Positions 7,771-18,263 of a stretch of 36,725 nucleotides of DNA are shown here, piece by piece. Positions within the stretch are counted from its first letter, which is position 1. Each line of letters begins with the position of its first letter. Source of the DNA: Zoogloeaceae bacterium (GTDB taxonomy: Bacteria > Pseudomonadota > Gammaproteobacteria > Burkholderiales > Rhodocyclaceae); the NCBI GenBank assembly GCA_031258715.1, contig JAIRMN010000194.1, positions 1-36,725 of the forward strand. Reading direction: 5' to 3'. Under the pieces are notes generated by a model. That model made no database searches. It saw only the letters and a program-made list of their open reading frames with translations, and was not told the origin of the DNA. The position numbers and the translations under genes were made by a program.

Positions 7771-9168
7771 TCATTGGCGCGCGGTTTTCTGCATGATCTG
7801 CATCCCCTTCAGGAGACTGAGCGCCTGCTGGAACTGGTAATCGGAGGCGGAAGCGTATTCCAGGCGTTGCGGCAGGTTTTCCGCAGCGTCTTCCCTGCCG
7901 TCCGGCGCCCTGGCGGGCTTGCCGTCGAGAGCGGCGTCCTTCGAGGTTTCGCGGTCATTGATCAGGTGGCCTTCGAGGTCGGCTTCACGCAAGCGCATTC
8001 CCCGGCTGCCGTTGGCGCTTTCTTCCACTTCGATGTCCGGTTCTATGCCCTTGGCCTGGATGGAACGGCCATTGGGCGTGTAGTAGCGGGCTGTGGTCAG
8101 CTTGATGGCGGTGCTGTCAGGCAGGGGGACGATGGTTTGCACCGAGCCTTTGCCGAAGGTCTGCGTTCCCATGATCACGGCGCGCTGGTGATCTTGCAAC
8201 GCGCCCGCGACGATTTCCGAGGCGGAAGCCGATCCGCTATTGACCAGCACCACCATATGCACGTTCTTGACGCCTTCCGGCAAGGCGCGCAGCGGATCGA
8301 CCTGCGTGCCGCGCAGATAATCTTCCGGCACAGCCCGGTATTCCTGTTTGGCGTCGGGGATGCGCCCGTCCGTGGAAACCACCTTGCTGCCCGCAGACAG
8401 GAAGGCGCTGGATACACCCACCGCGCCATTCAGGAGACCGCCGGGGTCATTGCGCAAATCCAGCACCAGACCCTTCAGATCGCCCTGTTTATAGAGATCA
8501 CCCAGATGCCTGGCGAGAGACGGAATGGTGTTTTCCTGGAACTGGGTCACACGCACCCAGCCATAACCGGGTTCCACCAGCTTCGACTTGACGCTTTGCA
8601 CCTTGATGATTTCCCGCGTCAGGGTGAGTTCTATGGACTTGTTCTCGCCTTTCCTGAGAATCGAGAGATGAATCTGGGTCTGCGGTTTGCCGCGCATTTT
8701 CTTTACGGCGTCATTCAGGCTCATGCCCTTGATGGGCGTGTCGTCCAGCCTGAAAATCAGGTCGCCCGCCTTGATGCCCGCGCGATAGGCGGGCGTATCC
8801 TCGATGGGCGAAACCACCTGCACCAGACCGTCTTCCATGCCCACCTCGATCCCCAGTCCGCCAAACTCACCCTGGGTGCCGACTTGCAGTTCGTTGAAGG
8901 ATTCGGCGTCGAGATAGGAAGAATGCGGATCGAGATTGGACAACATGCCGGAAATGGCGTTGGCGATCATTTTTTTGTCTTCGATCGGCTCGACATAACC
9001 CTGCTTGATGGCGTTGAACACTTCGGCGAAGGTGCGCAGTTCTTCCACCGGCAAGCCGACATTGCGCTGCTCCCCGTCAGCAAAGGCAGAGGATTGCAAA
9101 AAACCGATGGTGATGAACACGCCTGCGGCAAAGCCGCCGAGGATGAGACTGAAAGTTTTTCTGTTCAT
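7771..9168 (-). CDS. S41 C-terminal processing peptidase (CtpA-like)
   Basis: A periplasmic serine/lysine protease of the S41 family that trims or degrades envelope proteins. The 465-residue product starts with a signal or anchor segment (residues 5-30, ending SSAFA). A PDZ domain spans about 95-185 (GGLGIEVG, AYRAGIKAGDLI). The protease core contains DLRNDPGG (237-244), S315 within SASASEIV as the expected nucleophile and K340 in TFGKGSVQT as the general base, 25 residues apart as in Prc. The C-terminal ~90 residues are polar and poorly conserved. The start MNRKTF is preceded by AAGAG; it begins 10 bases after the envC stop, so envC and this gene are co-transcribed. The pairing suggests septal or peptidoglycan-hydrolase control. 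Confidence 0.93.
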   Translation of the reverse strand: MNRKTFSLILGGFAAGVFITIGFLQSSAFADGEQRNVGLPVEELRTFAEVFNAIKQGYVEPIEDKKMIANAISGMLSNLDPHSSYLDAESFNELQVGTQGEFGGLGIEVGMEDGLVQVVSPIEDTPAYRAGIKAGDLIFRLDDTPIKGMSLNDAVKKMRGKPQTQIHLSILRKGENKSIELTLTREIIKVQSVKSKLVEPGYGWVRVTQFQENTIPSLARHLGDLYKQGDLKGLVLDLRNDPGGLLNGAVGVSSAFLSAGSKVVSTDGRIPDAKQEYRAVPEDYLRGTQVDPLRALPEGVKNVHMVVLVNSGSASASEIVAGALQDHQRAVIMGTQTFGKGSVQTIVPLPDSTAIKLTTARYYTPNGRSIQAKGIEPDIEVEESANGSRGMRLREADLEGHLINDRETSKDAALDGKPARAPDGREDAAENLPQRLEYASASDYQFQQALSLLKGMQIMQKTARQ

Positions 9169-9178
9169 GATGTGACTC

Positions 9179-10429
9179 TTATTTGAGAGAGACCCACTGC
9201 ATGGGGTCGAGTGCCCGTCCCTGATGACGAAGTTCGAAGTATAAACCGGAATCCGCGTTGCCACCGCTATTGCCCGCCGCGCCGATCGTGTCGCCGCCTT
9301 CCACCTGATCGCCCACTTGCTTATAGAGCGCGTCGTTGTTGCCATAGACGCTCAGATAGCCGGAACCGTGATCGAGGATCAGGAGATTGCCGAAGCCGCG
9401 CATCCACTCCGCATAGACGACCTGTCCCCTGGCGATGGCCTTGACTTCGCTCCCTTGGGCGGCGCGAATAAAAAGCCCTTTCCAGGTCGTGCCGCCTTCG
9501 CGCGGCGCGCCGAAACGCCCCGTGACCTGACCCCGCGCCGGGAGCCGCAGCTTGCCCTTCAACCGGACAAAATTGCCGCGGGTGGCGGTGGGCAGGGCGC
9601 GGTTTTCCAGTTGTCCGGCGGCGGCGTTCTTTCCGGCGCTCCCGGCGTTCCGGGCATTCTTCCTGGCGCGTTCTTCGGCTTCCTTTCTCGCGGCGGCCTT
9701 CGCCTGTTCGGCCAGAAGCTTGGTCAAGCGATCCACAAGCTGGGAGAGACGTTTTTCATCGCGTTGCAGGTTGCCGATTTCCTGTTTCTGCGCCTTGATT
9801 TTCCCGGCGATCTGGTTCAGGACTTTCTTGCGCTCGGCCTTTTGCGCCATCAGTTTGACATGTTCCGCTTCCTGCTCTGTCCGCACTTCGGCAAGTTCAG
9901 CTTCCCTGGCCCTGGCGTCCGCCGCCAGCCTTTTTTGCCGCGCGAGCGTGGCGCGCATCTCCGACAACAGGACGCCGCGCGCGCGGGCGATGATGACGAG
10001 ATAATAGAGATCGCGCGCCAACTGGTTGGGGTCGTTGCCATTCAGCGCCAGTTGCAGGGCGTCTGGCGAAGCTTGCAGATATTGGCGGTAAAGGAGTTTT
10101 TCCAGTTGTTTTTGCTGGTCTGCCAGGGTGTTTTCTTGTTCGCGCGCGTTCTGGGCGAGTTCCCGCAAGGTGTTTTGCAGGCGCGACTGTTCCTGTCTCA
10201 GGGCCAGCAACTGCCGCTGGGCGGTGGAAATCCGCTCTTCGGACTGCTTCAACTGGTCGGCGGCCTCCACTCTCGATTCCTCGTTGGCGGAAAGCTCCTT
10301 TTTAAGGGCTTCGATGCGCTCGCGCAGCTCTTTCAAATCCTCTTTCCTGCCCGCAATCTCGCCCGTGCCCTGCACCGGGAAGGCGGCGGAACAAAAGGAG
10401 AAGAGCAGCAGGAAAAGGAGGCGGCGCAT
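9179..10429 (-). CDS. envC: Murein hydrolase activator EnvC
   Basis: A periplasmic coiled-coil protein that activates N-acetylmuramoyl-L-alanine amidases during septum splitting. The 416-residue product has a signal sequence (residues 1-20) and long heptad-rich coiled coils at about 25-130 and 160-260. A low-complexity Ala/Lys/Arg linker lies near 245-280, and a LytM/M23 domain runs from about 300 to the end. The first metal-binding His of active M23 enzymes is absent (KGLFIRAAQGSEV), as in E. coli EnvC. This argues for an activator and against a peptidase. The ATG start is the only reasonable one, although no Shine-Dalgarno sequence is obvious. Downstream is the S41 peptidase; upstream is the ferredoxin gene, 69 bases away. 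Confidence 0.93.
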   Translation of the reverse strand: MRRLLFLLLFSFCSAAFPVQGTGEIAGRKEDLKELRERIEALKKELSANEESRVEAADQLKQSEERISTAQRQLLALRQEQSRLQNTLRELAQNAREQENTLADQQKQLEKLLYRQYLQASPDALQLALNGNDPNQLARDLYYLVIIARARGVLLSEMRATLARQKRLAADARAREAELAEVRTEQEAEHVKLMAQKAERKKVLNQIAGKIKAQKQEIGNLQRDEKRLSQLVDRLTKLLAEQAKAAARKEAEERARKNARNAGSAGKNAAAGQLENRALPTATRGNFVRLKGKLRLPARGQVTGRFGAPREGGTTWKGLFIRAAQGSEVKAIARGQVVYAEWMRGFGNLLILDHGSGYLSVYGNNDALYKQVGDQVEGGDTIGAAGNSGGNADSGLYFELRHQGRALDPMQWVSLK

Positions 10430-10498
10430 GAGGCGGAACGGGCATCGGGCATCAGCGGGGCTTGCGGATTCCCGATTTTCCGATCCCCGGTTTTCTGG

Positions 10499-11828
<1,330 letters not shown>

Positions 11829-11894
11829 CAGAAGGAAAACCCTGCAAAAGACCGAAAGAATCTCCACACCGCCCACATTATTCCACATCGGAGA

Positions 11895-11985
11895 ACAGAG
11901 AACAGGGATCAGGCCTCAGGAGGCAGCGAAGTTACCGGCGCTTCGCGCCGCGGGTTACGAATCTGGATTACCGCGTCGCTTCGTG
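11895..11985 (-). repeat. Intergenic repeat, copy E (single inverted half)
   Basis: Positions 11932-11969 are the reverse complement of 665-702 with one difference, including the hairpin CGGCGC-ttc-GCGCCG at 11936-11950. The flanking text (ACAGAGAACAGGGATCAGG before it, TCTGGATTACCGCGTCGCTTCG after it) matches the tails and arms of the other copies. It lies between the murI stop (12009) and the rsmD start (11828) and interrupts the minus-strand gene run. Unlike copy B, its hairpin is not followed by a T-run in either direction. Confidence 0.7.
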
Positions 11986-12008
11986 TCTCGTCATGGCGCA
12001 TCCGTTAT

Positions 12009-12800
12009 TCATATCGCCCAGCTTTCCACGGGCGCAAAAATGCCGCAGAGGCGAGCGAGGGTTGCGCCGACCTGGAGGGCGTCACCGCTGGTGGCAAAAC
12101 GCAACTGGCCGCGACCGCCCAGGAGGTTCTCTTCTTTCAACCGGCGCTCAAGCTGACGGGCAACAGCTTCGCCGGTATCGACCACAGTCGTTTCCGGCAG
12201 GAGACGCCGGGCAATGCCCGCCTTGACCCACGGATAATGGGTGCAGCCCAGGACAACGACATCGGCGTTGGCAGAGGCGAGCGGACGCACGTAAGCATCC
12301 AGCAGGGTTTCGACTTTTGCGCTCTTTGGCCCCTCGCTTTCTATGGCTTCGGCAAGACCGGGACAGGCCTGCACGATGACGGTCGTCCCGGCGGCATGGG
12401 TTTTGACCAGTTGGGCAAAACGGCGGCTTGCCAGCGTGTGGGTGGTGGCGAGCACGCCGAGTATGCCGTTCCGGGTCAGCGTCGCCGCCGGTTTGATGGC
12501 GGGTTCCAACGCGACGACAGGAATGACGATCTGCGCGCGTATGCCTTCGGCGGCGGCGGCGGTGGCGGTGTTGCAGGCGACGACAATGGCCTTGCAGCCG
12601 CATTCCGCCAGTACGGCTGCAATCTGCTGGGCGCGCGTCCGAATGAAGGGTTCAGGCTTGTCGCCGTAGGGCAGGTGGCGGGCGTCGGAAAAATAGATGA
12701 AATCCTCGTCCGGCAGACGCGCGCGCAGGGATTCCAATACGGTCAGGCCGCCCAATCCCGAATCAAATACGCCAATGGGTTTTTGCGACACGATGCTCAC
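12009..12800 (-). CDS. murI: Glutamate racemase
   Basis: Interconverts L- and D-glutamate, giving the D-Glu that MurD adds to the peptidoglycan stem; cytoplasmic. Counting from GTG 12800, the product has 263 residues: D13 in VFDSGLGG, the catalytic pair C76 (VACNTAT) and C186 (LGCTHYP), and the usual spacing. The start is uncertain: GTG 12800, GTG 12791 and TTG 12821 are all in frame and none has a good Shine-Dalgarno sequence. I prefer 12800 for family length. The gene follows rpoD on the same strand with a gap of a few dozen bases, an unusual place for it, and its product feeds the dcw pathway. Confidence 0.93.
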   Translation of the reverse strand: MSIVSQKPIGVFDSGLGGLTVLESLRARLPDEDFIYFSDARHLPYGDKPEPFIRTRAQQIAAVLAECGCKAIVVACNTATAAAAEGIRAQIVIPVVALEPAIKPAATLTRNGILGVLATTHTLASRRFAQLVKTHAAGTTVIVQACPGLAEAIESEGPKSAKVETLLDAYVRPLASANADVVVLGCTHYPWVKAGIARRLLPETTVVDTGEAVARQLERRLKEENLLGGRGQLRFATSGDALQVGATLARLCGIFAPVESWAI

Positions 12801-12844
12801 AGCGCGCGATGCGAATTGCAAAGACGCGATCCGGCGGCCAGCGC

Positions 12845-15571
12845 CTAGTTGCCGTTCGTATCGACAAAACTGCGGAGCCGATCGGAACGGGTGGGGTGGC
12901 GCAATTTTCTCAGCGCCTTGGCTTCGATTTGCCGGATGCGTTCGCGGGTGACGTCGAACTGTTTGCCGACTTCTTCCAGCGTGTGATCGTTGTTCATTTC
13001 AATGCCGAAACGCATACGCAGCACCTTGGCTTCCCGCTGCGTCAGGGTATCCAGTATTTCCGCCGTGACTTCCCGCAAGCTGGAATACATGGCGGCGTCG
13101 GCAGGCGCCAAGGTCGCCGTGTCCTCGATGAAATCGCCCAGGTGCGAATCGTCGTCGTCGCCGATGGGCGTTTCCATGGAGATCGGCTCCTTGGAGATTT
13201 TCATGATCTTGCGAACCTTGTCTTCCGGCATTTCCATTTTTTCCGCCAGCGTCGCTGGATCGGGTTCAAAGCCGGTTTCCTGCAAAATCTGGCGGCTGAT
13301 GCGATTCATTTTGTTGATGGTCTCGATCATGTGCACTGGAATGCGGATGGTGCGCGCCTGATCCGCGATCGAGCGAGTGATGGCCTGGCGAATCCACCAC
13401 GTGGCATAGGTGGAAAATTTGTAGCCGCGACGATATTCGAATTTATCGACGGCTTTCATCAGGCCGATGTTGCCTTCCTGGATCAGATCGAGGAATTGCA
13501 AGCCGCGGTTGGTGTATTTCTTGGCGATGGAGATAACCAACCGCAAGTTGGCTACGGTCATGTCGCACTTGGCGCGCCTAGCTTTGGCCTCGCCGCTGCT
13601 CATCTGCTTGTAGATGCCCTTCAGTTCCTTCAGCGGCAGGCCCAGGCGATCTTGCAGGGCGATGAGTTTTTGTTGTTCCTCACGGATATTGGGCGCATTG
13701 CGTCCCAATACGTCAGCATAATTCCTGGGCGCGTTGGCGATTTCCGTCTCCACCCACTCCAAGCGCGTTTCATTGCCGGGAAAGCTCTCCAGGAAAATGG
13801 GACGCGGCATGCGCACCTTGTCTACGCAAATGCGCTGGATGTTGCGCTCGGATTCGCGCACCCGCTCGACCATGCCGCGCACGCTGTTGCAAAAGCGTTC
13901 AATGACGCGGGAAGTGAAGCGGATATTCAGGAGTTCGTTGCTGATCTGCTGTTGCAGGACGAGATAACTCTTATGCTGTGAGCCTTTTCCGCTCAATACC
14001 TTGAGCATTTTCCCGTAATCGGCGCGGATGCGCTCAAAGTGCACCAGCGCGTCCGCCTTCAGTTGCGCCAGGGAAGCGGACGCGGCGCGGCTTTCGGCAT
14101 CTTCGTCCGATTCTTCGTCTTCGTTTTCGTCCTTGTCTTCCTTGTCGCTGTCTTCGACGGCGGTTTCTTCCACCTCGTCTTCGCGCTGTTCCTTTTCCGG
14201 CGCGTCCGGATCGACCAGGCCATCGACCAGTTCGTCGATGCGGATTTCATCCTTTTTTACCTTATCGACCATCTCCAGGATTTCGGCAATGGTGGTCGGA
14301 CAGGCGGAAATGGCCTGCACCATGTGCTTCAAGCCTTCTTCGATGCGTTTGGCGATCTCGATCTCGCCTTCGCGGGTGAGCAATTCCACCGCGCCCATTT
14401 CGCGCATGTACAGGCGCACCGGGTCGGTCGTGCGGCCATATTCGGATTCGACGGTGGAGAGCAGCACCCGCATGGGTTCATCGTCTTCGTCGTCATCGCC
14501 GGGCGCGGCGGCGGACGCGTCGGACAACAACAGGTCTTCATCGGCAGGCGCTTCGTCAAACACCTTGATGTTCATGTCGCTGAACATGGTGATGATGGAT
14601 TCGATCTGCTCGGCATCCACCACGTCATCCGGCAGGTGGTCGTTGATTTCGGCGTGGGTCAGATAACCGCGCTCCTTGCCCAGCTTGATCAATTCTTTCA
14701 GGCGCAGCTTGCGCGTTTCGACATCCACTTCCGTTTGCGCGATGCCATTGACCATGTTCAGGAGGCTCTCCGCCGCCTTGTCTTTTTTGCCGAAACGTGT
14801 CTTGAGGGCTGCCCTGGCCGCCGCCGCCGCTTCTTTTGCCGCTTCCTTCGCGGCTTTGGCTGCCGCCCTGGCGGCCTCCTTCGCGGCCTTTTCCGCTTCC
14901 TTCGCCGCTTCCTTCGCGGCTTTTTCCGCCGACTTCGCGGCTTCCTTCGCGGCCTTTGCCGCCGCTTTTGCCGCAGCCTTTGCCGCCTCTCTCGCGCTTT
15001 TTTCCGCGCGCGCCTTTTCTCTTTTGAGGGCAACACGGGTACTTGCCTTTTCCTGCCCCGCCTTGTCTTTCGCGGCGTTCCGGGTAGGTCTGGACGAGGA
15101 GGACGCTGGCGCTTTGGCGGCGGTTCTGGCGGTCGTTTTATCCGCGGTCGCGGCGGATGTCCGCCTGGAGGCGGAGCGGGCCGGGGCTTTGGGCGTCACC
15201 TTGCCTGCGGCTTTGGCGGGCTTTGGCGTCTCCGGGCTTGCCGTGGCTTTCTTCCCAAGCGCTGCCGCTTTTGTTCCGGCGGCTTTACCGGCGGGCGCGG
15301 CTGTCTTTGTCGCCGCCTTGCCTGCCGCGCGCGCGGGCGCTTCCGATGTTTTCCGGGCGGCGGCGCGCGGCGCGCGAGGCACGGGTTTTACGCGCTCCGA
15401 CGCGGACTTGCGGGACGGCTTGCCGGTGGCCGGCGTTTCTTTCGCGTTCGTTGGCGTCTTCACGTTTGCCTTGCGTGGCGCGGATTGCGCCGCCGTTTTT
15501 ACAGATTCCCTGCGCGACGCGCGTTTCGCAGTTTCTATGCCTTTGTTTTTGCTGCTCTTGTCTGTAACCAT
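12845..15571 (-). CDS. rpoD: Primary sigma factor RpoD (sigma-70) with long basic tail
   Basis: The housekeeping sigma factor of RNA polymerase. At 908 residues it is about 300 longer than E. coli RpoD. Residues 1-265 are a Lys/Ala/Pro/Ser/Arg tail that looks like histone H1, including an EAAK-type helix-prone run at about 186-258. Region 1.1 follows (about 280-350), then region 1.2 ([11 protein letters not shown]). The non-conserved region contains a strongly acidic stretch (about 14095-14215). Region 2 has [17 protein letters not shown] and [14 protein letters not shown], and region 3 follows. Region 4 ends in the helix-turn-helix [18 protein letters not shown]. All core motifs are intact. 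The start ATG 15571 is the first in frame; the basic tail follows without a break, so it belongs to the protein. It lies downstream of dnaG, as in the macromolecular-synthesis operon. Confidence 0.97.
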   Translation of the reverse strand: MVTDKSSKNKGIETAKRASRRESVKTAAQSAPRKANVKTPTNAKETPATGKPSRKSASERVKPVPRAPRAAARKTSEAPARAAGKAATKTAAPAGKAAGTKAAALGKKATASPETPKPAKAAGKVTPKAPARSASRRTSAATADKTTARTAAKAPASSSSRPTRNAAKDKAGQEKASTRVALKREKARAEKSAREAAKAAAKAAAKAAKEAAKSAEKAAKEAAKEAEKAAKEAARAAAKAAKEAAKEAAAAARAALKTRFGKKDKAAESLLNMVNGIAQTEVDVETRKLRLKELIKLGKERGYLTHAEINDHLPDDVVDAEQIESIITMFSDMNIKVFDEAPADEDLLLSDASAAAPGDDDEDDEPMRVLLSTVESEYGRTTDPVRLYMREMGAVELLTREGEIEIAKRIEEGLKHMVQAISACPTTIAEILEMVDKVKKDEIRIDELVDGLVDPDAPEKEQREDEVEETAVEDSDKEDKDENEDEESDEDAESRAASASLAQLKADALVHFERIRADYGKMLKVLSGKGSQHKSYLVLQQQISNELLNIRFTSRVIERFCNSVRGMVERVRESERNIQRICVDKVRMPRPIFLESFPGNETRLEWVETEIANAPRNYADVLGRNAPNIREEQQKLIALQDRLGLPLKELKGIYKQMSSGEAKARRAKCDMTVANLRLVISIAKKYTNRGLQFLDLIQEGNIGLMKAVDKFEYRRGYKFSTYATWWIRQAITRSIADQARTIRIPVHMIETINKMNRISRQILQETGFEPDPATLAEKMEMPEDKVRKIMKISKEPISMETPIGDDDDSHLGDFIEDTATLAPADAAMYSSLREVTAEILDTLTQREAKVLRMRFGIEMNNDHTLEEVGKQFDVTRERIRQIEAKALRKLRHPTRSDRLRSFVDTNGN
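14798..15016 (-). repeat. Imperfect tandem repeat coding the EAAK-type run of RpoD
   Basis: Short units such as TTCGCGGCCTT and TTCCGCTTCCTTCGC (plus strand) recur many times and encode [16 protein letters not shown]-like sequence on the minus strand. The units vary at third positions, so the run seems selected at protein level. Such arrays can change length by slippage. Confidence 0.7.
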
Positions 15572-15625
15572 GGACGCCTACTTTTCTGCTGGTAAAGAAG
15601 TCAGAGGAAGTCAGAGAAACTGATA

Positions 15626-15634
15626 ATTTTAGCA
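15626..15634 (-). promoter_or_regulatory. Candidate extended -10 promoter upstream of rpoD
   Basis: The minus strand reads TGCTAAAAT, an extended -10 (TGn plus a 5/6 match to TATAAT), inside an AT-rich stretch of the 159-base dnaG-rpoD gap. No good -35 lies 16-18 bases upstream, which extended -10 promoters tolerate. Separate rpoD promoters in this position are known in other bacteria. Confidence 0.35.
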
Positions 15635-15730
15635 CAAACTCAAAAAATTTGATGAATCTTCTCGCATCTTTATTTGGAAAACGCATAGCAAAACCCGCGA
15701 CTTTGACAGCGGGATTGCAATCCGACGCAA

Positions 15731-17476
15731 TCATGCGGATGTTTTCTTGCTGTTTCTGTGCGCCAGATGGCGGAAGCGTTCTTTTTCTTCCTCGCTCAGT
15801 CCCGACATGCCGAACTCTCGCACCTGCGTTTGCAAACGCTTGAATTCTTCGTCTTGGACGGCGGCTTCCAGGCGCGACAGGGCCGCCTGGAATTCGTTTT
15901 CCACGTCCGCGTCTTCCAACTTCATGTCCATCCATTCGCCCGCCAGCGCGTCCAGCGCGCGTTCCTGGAGATCGCCGCGCAACTGTTCGCGCAATTGGGC
16001 GTAGCTGGGGGCGAAAGACAAGTCCGTCACGGCGCGGGCAATAGTCTCCAGGATTTGCCGTTCCAGGCTGGCGGGCAATTGCGCCAGCGGAATCCGCGCC
16101 GCCAGCGCCGGTTTTTGCAACACCAGACGCAACAGGGCGCGCGCAAGCGATGGCGCGTGACGCGCCGCTTTCAGCGGAGCGGGCGGCACATAGCCGCGAA
16201 TGCCGCACAATCGCTCCACTTCGATCTGCGAAAAATCGCTGGCTTCTGCCAGCCGCTTGACCAGTTGCAGACGCAGGAGCGGCACGGAAACCCGCAAAAG
16301 CAGCGGCTTGGCTTCAGCAATCAGCCGCGCCTTGCCTTCCGAAGTGGTCAGATCGCAACGCGCGCTCAACGCGCGCAACAGGAAATCGGAAAGCGGCGTC
16401 GCCTGGGCGATCAGGCGAGTAAAGGCCTCCTTGCCCGCCTTGCGAATGAAACTGTCGGGGTCTTCCGGCTCCGGCAAGAAGGCGAAGGCGACCGTCTTGT
16501 TATCAGCCAGCGCCTCCAGCGTGTTGTCCATCGCCTTGGCGGCGGCCTTGCGCCCGGCGGCGTCGCCATCGAAACAGAAAACGACGCGATCCACCTGACG
16601 CAGGAGTTTTTGCACATGCGTCGGCGTGGTCGCCGTGCCCAGCGTGGCCACCGCGTTGCCGACGCCATGCTGCGCCAGCGCCACCACATCCATATAGCCT
16701 TCCACCACGATGGCGCAATTTTCGTCGCGCAGGGCCTGGCGCGCCTGCGGCAATCCGAAGAGTTCGCGCCCTTTTTCAAAGAGCGGCGTTTCCGGCGAAT
16801 TCAGATACTTGGGTTCGCCCTGATCCAGAATGCGTCCGCCAAATCCGATGACCTCGCCCCTGGCATTGATGATGGGAAAGATGATGCGATCCCGGAAACG
16901 GTCGTGCCGCCGCCCGTTTTCGCTGTCGATGACCAGCCCGGTCGCCAGCATTTCCGAGGATCCGTAGTCGACAAACACCGCCTGCAAGGACTGCCAGCCT
17001 TCCGGCGCGTAGCCCATGCCGAATCTTTCCGCCACTTCGTCGCTCAATCCCCGGCTTTTCAGGTAGCGCGCGGCGCGTTCACTTTTTTTCAGGGCGGCCT
17101 TGTAGAAGGCCTGCGCCTCGCCCATGCGCTCGCTTAAGCGTCGCAAGCGGCTGCCTTGTTCGGTGCTGCCGCCTTGATGCCCTCGGTCTTCCGGAACCTG
17201 TATCCCCACCGAGGCCGCCAGTTCCCTGACCGCGTCGACGAAGCCCATGCCCTGGTATTCCATGAGAAAACCAATGGCCGTGCCATGCGCGCCACAGCCG
17301 AAACAGTGATAAAACTGCTTGCCCGGACTGACGGTAAAGGAAGGTGTTTTTTCGTTGTGGAAAGGGCAGCAGGCCATGTAATTGGCGCCTGCCTTTTTCA
17401 GCGGCACGTATTTGTCGATCAGATCGACGATGTCGACCCGCGCCAGCACGTCCTGGATGAAAGATTCCGGGATCAT
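15731..17476 (-). CDS. dnaG: DNA primase
   Basis: Makes RNA primers for the replication fork and binds the DnaB helicase through its C-terminal domain. The 581 residues equal the E. coli length. The CHC2 zinc site is C37-H40-C58-C61 (CCPFHNEKTPSF, YHCFGCGAHG). The Toprim core shows VVEGYMDVVALAQHG and CFDGDAAGRKAA, and the C-terminal ~150 residues are the helicase-binding part. The start MIPESFIQDVLARV is standard; the frame is open further upstream, but that part overlaps the end of yqeY in another frame. It begins about 10 bases after the yqeY stop and is followed by rpoD. Confidence 0.97.
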   Translation of the reverse strand: MIPESFIQDVLARVDIVDLIDKYVPLKKAGANYMACCPFHNEKTPSFTVSPGKQFYHCFGCGAHGTAIGFLMEYQGMGFVDAVRELAASVGIQVPEDRGHQGGSTEQGSRLRRLSERMGEAQAFYKAALKKSERAARYLKSRGLSDEVAERFGMGYAPEGWQSLQAVFVDYGSSEMLATGLVIDSENGRRHDRFRDRIIFPIINARGEVIGFGGRILDQGEPKYLNSPETPLFEKGRELFGLPQARQALRDENCAIVVEGYMDVVALAQHGVGNAVATLGTATTPTHVQKLLRQVDRVVFCFDGDAAGRKAAAKAMDNTLEALADNKTVAFAFLPEPEDPDSFIRKAGKEAFTRLIAQATPLSDFLLRALSARCDLTTSEGKARLIAEAKPLLLRVSVPLLRLQLVKRLAEASDFSQIEVERLCGIRGYVPPAPLKAARHAPSLARALLRLVLQKPALAARIPLAQLPASLERQILETIARAVTDLSFAPSYAQLREQLRGDLQERALDALAGEWMDMKLEDADVENEFQAALSRLEAAVQDEEFKRLQTQVREFGMSGLSEEEKERFRHLAHRNSKKTSA

Positions 17477-17486
17477 GCGCCTGGGG

Positions 17487-17930
17487 TCAGCCGAGACGAG
17501 CCTTGACCCGTCCCGACGCCATGCCCATGTCGGCCTTGCCGGAGAGCCGCGGCTTGAGGACGCCCATGACCTTGCCCATGTCGGCGGACGTTGCCGCGCC
17601 GGTTTCGCGCAAAACGGCGTCGATGACGGCATCGATTTCTTCGACGCTCATTTTCCGGGGCAGATAGACGCAGAGCGTATCGATTTCCTGGCGTTCCCTG
17701 TCGGCCAGATCCAAACGCCCCGCCGCTTCGAACTGACCCAGGCTTTCCTTGCCGCGCTTGATCATCTTTTCAATGACGGCGAGGATGCCATCGTCGTCAA
17801 GCGTGACGCGCTCGTCGACTTCTTTTTGCCGGATGGCGGCCATCAACAGGCGGATCGCGCCAAGGCGCACGGTCTCACCTGCCTTCAGGGCGGTTTTCAT
17901 GTCTTCGTGGATGCGCGAGCGCATGTCCAT
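17487..17930 (-). CDS. GatB/YqeY-domain protein
   Basis: A 147-residue protein of the YqeY family, related to the tail domain of the GatB amidotransferase subunit. The N-terminal helices contain MKTALKAGETVRLGAIRLLMAAI; the C-terminal domain has MGKVMGVLKPRLSGKADM. Its precise role is unknown; binding of tRNA or a link to amidotransferase function is proposed for the family. The start ATG 17930 has GGGAG 8 bases upstream; another ATG lies two codons later at 17924. It sits between rpsU and dnaG, the usual place in many proteobacteria, and is almost contiguous with dnaG. Confidence 0.92.
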   Translation of the reverse strand: MDMRSRIHEDMKTALKAGETVRLGAIRLLMAAIRQKEVDERVTLDDDGILAVIEKMIKRGKESLGQFEAAGRLDLADRERQEIDTLCVYLPRKMSVEEIDAVIDAVLRETGAATSADMGKVMGVLKPRLSGKADMGMASGRVKARLG

Positions 17931-17966
17931 GTTTCGTTCTCCCGATGCGAAGGGTTGGAGCGCAAC

Positions 17967-18001
17967 GCAAAAAGCCGCTGTCAGACGACGAACGGCTTTG
18001 C
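17967..18001 (-). terminator. Internal terminator/attenuator between rpsU and yqeY
   Basis: On the minus strand AAAGCCG (17999-17993) pairs with CGGCTTT (17977-17971) across a 15-base loop, and the descending arm runs straight into extra Ts, as in an intrinsic terminator. It lies just after the rpsU stop (18029). The E. coli rpsU-dnaG-rpoD operon has a partly read-through terminator at the corresponding place, which sets high S21 and low primase levels. Confidence 0.6.
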
Positions 18002-18028
18002 AAAACGCCAAAAGGCCAGTGCGGCGAA

Positions 18029-18241
18029 TCAGTACAGCTTGGGCGGCAGGGTCATGCTGCGCAGGCGTTTGTGATGGCGCTTGACGGCAGCGGCTGCCTT
18101 GCGTTTGCGCTCGGCGGTCGGTTTTTCATAAAACTCGCGGGCGCGCAATTCGGTCAGCAAGCCGGTCTTTTCGACCGCGCGCTTGAAGCGGCGAATGGCA
18201 ACCTCGAACGGTTCGTTTTCCTTGACGCGAATGCTCGGCAT
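18029..18241 (-). CDS. rpsU: 30S ribosomal protein S21
   Basis: A small basic protein of the 30S subunit that helps start translation. The 70-residue product begins [21 protein letters not shown] and has the family core [14 protein letters not shown], with a normal C-terminal extension ending LPPKLY. The Shine-Dalgarno AGGGGGTG lies about 6 bases before ATG. First gene of the rpsU-yqeY-dnaG-rpoD block, with its own promoter and a hairpin in the leader. Confidence 0.97.
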   Translation of the reverse strand: MPSIRVKENEPFEVAIRRFKRAVEKTGLLTELRAREFYEKPTAERKRKAAAAVKRHHKRLRSMTLPPKLY

Positions 18242-18263
18242 TAAAAATCACCCCCTTCCGGCA

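Noticed and set aside
9179-10429. Calling the EnvC protein an active M23 endopeptidase
   Set aside because: The first metal-binding histidine is missing, as in E. coli EnvC, so it is an activator and not an enzyme.
14798-15016. The repetitive EAAK-coding stretch as a sequencing or assembly artefact
   Set aside because: The reading frame stays open throughout, and the units differ mainly at third codon positions, which fits selection on the protein.
14039-15595. Long plus-strand open frames opposite rpoD, some alanine- and phenylalanine-rich
   Set aside because: They mirror the repetitive Lys/Ala coding of the RpoD tail. They have no start context and no family pattern.
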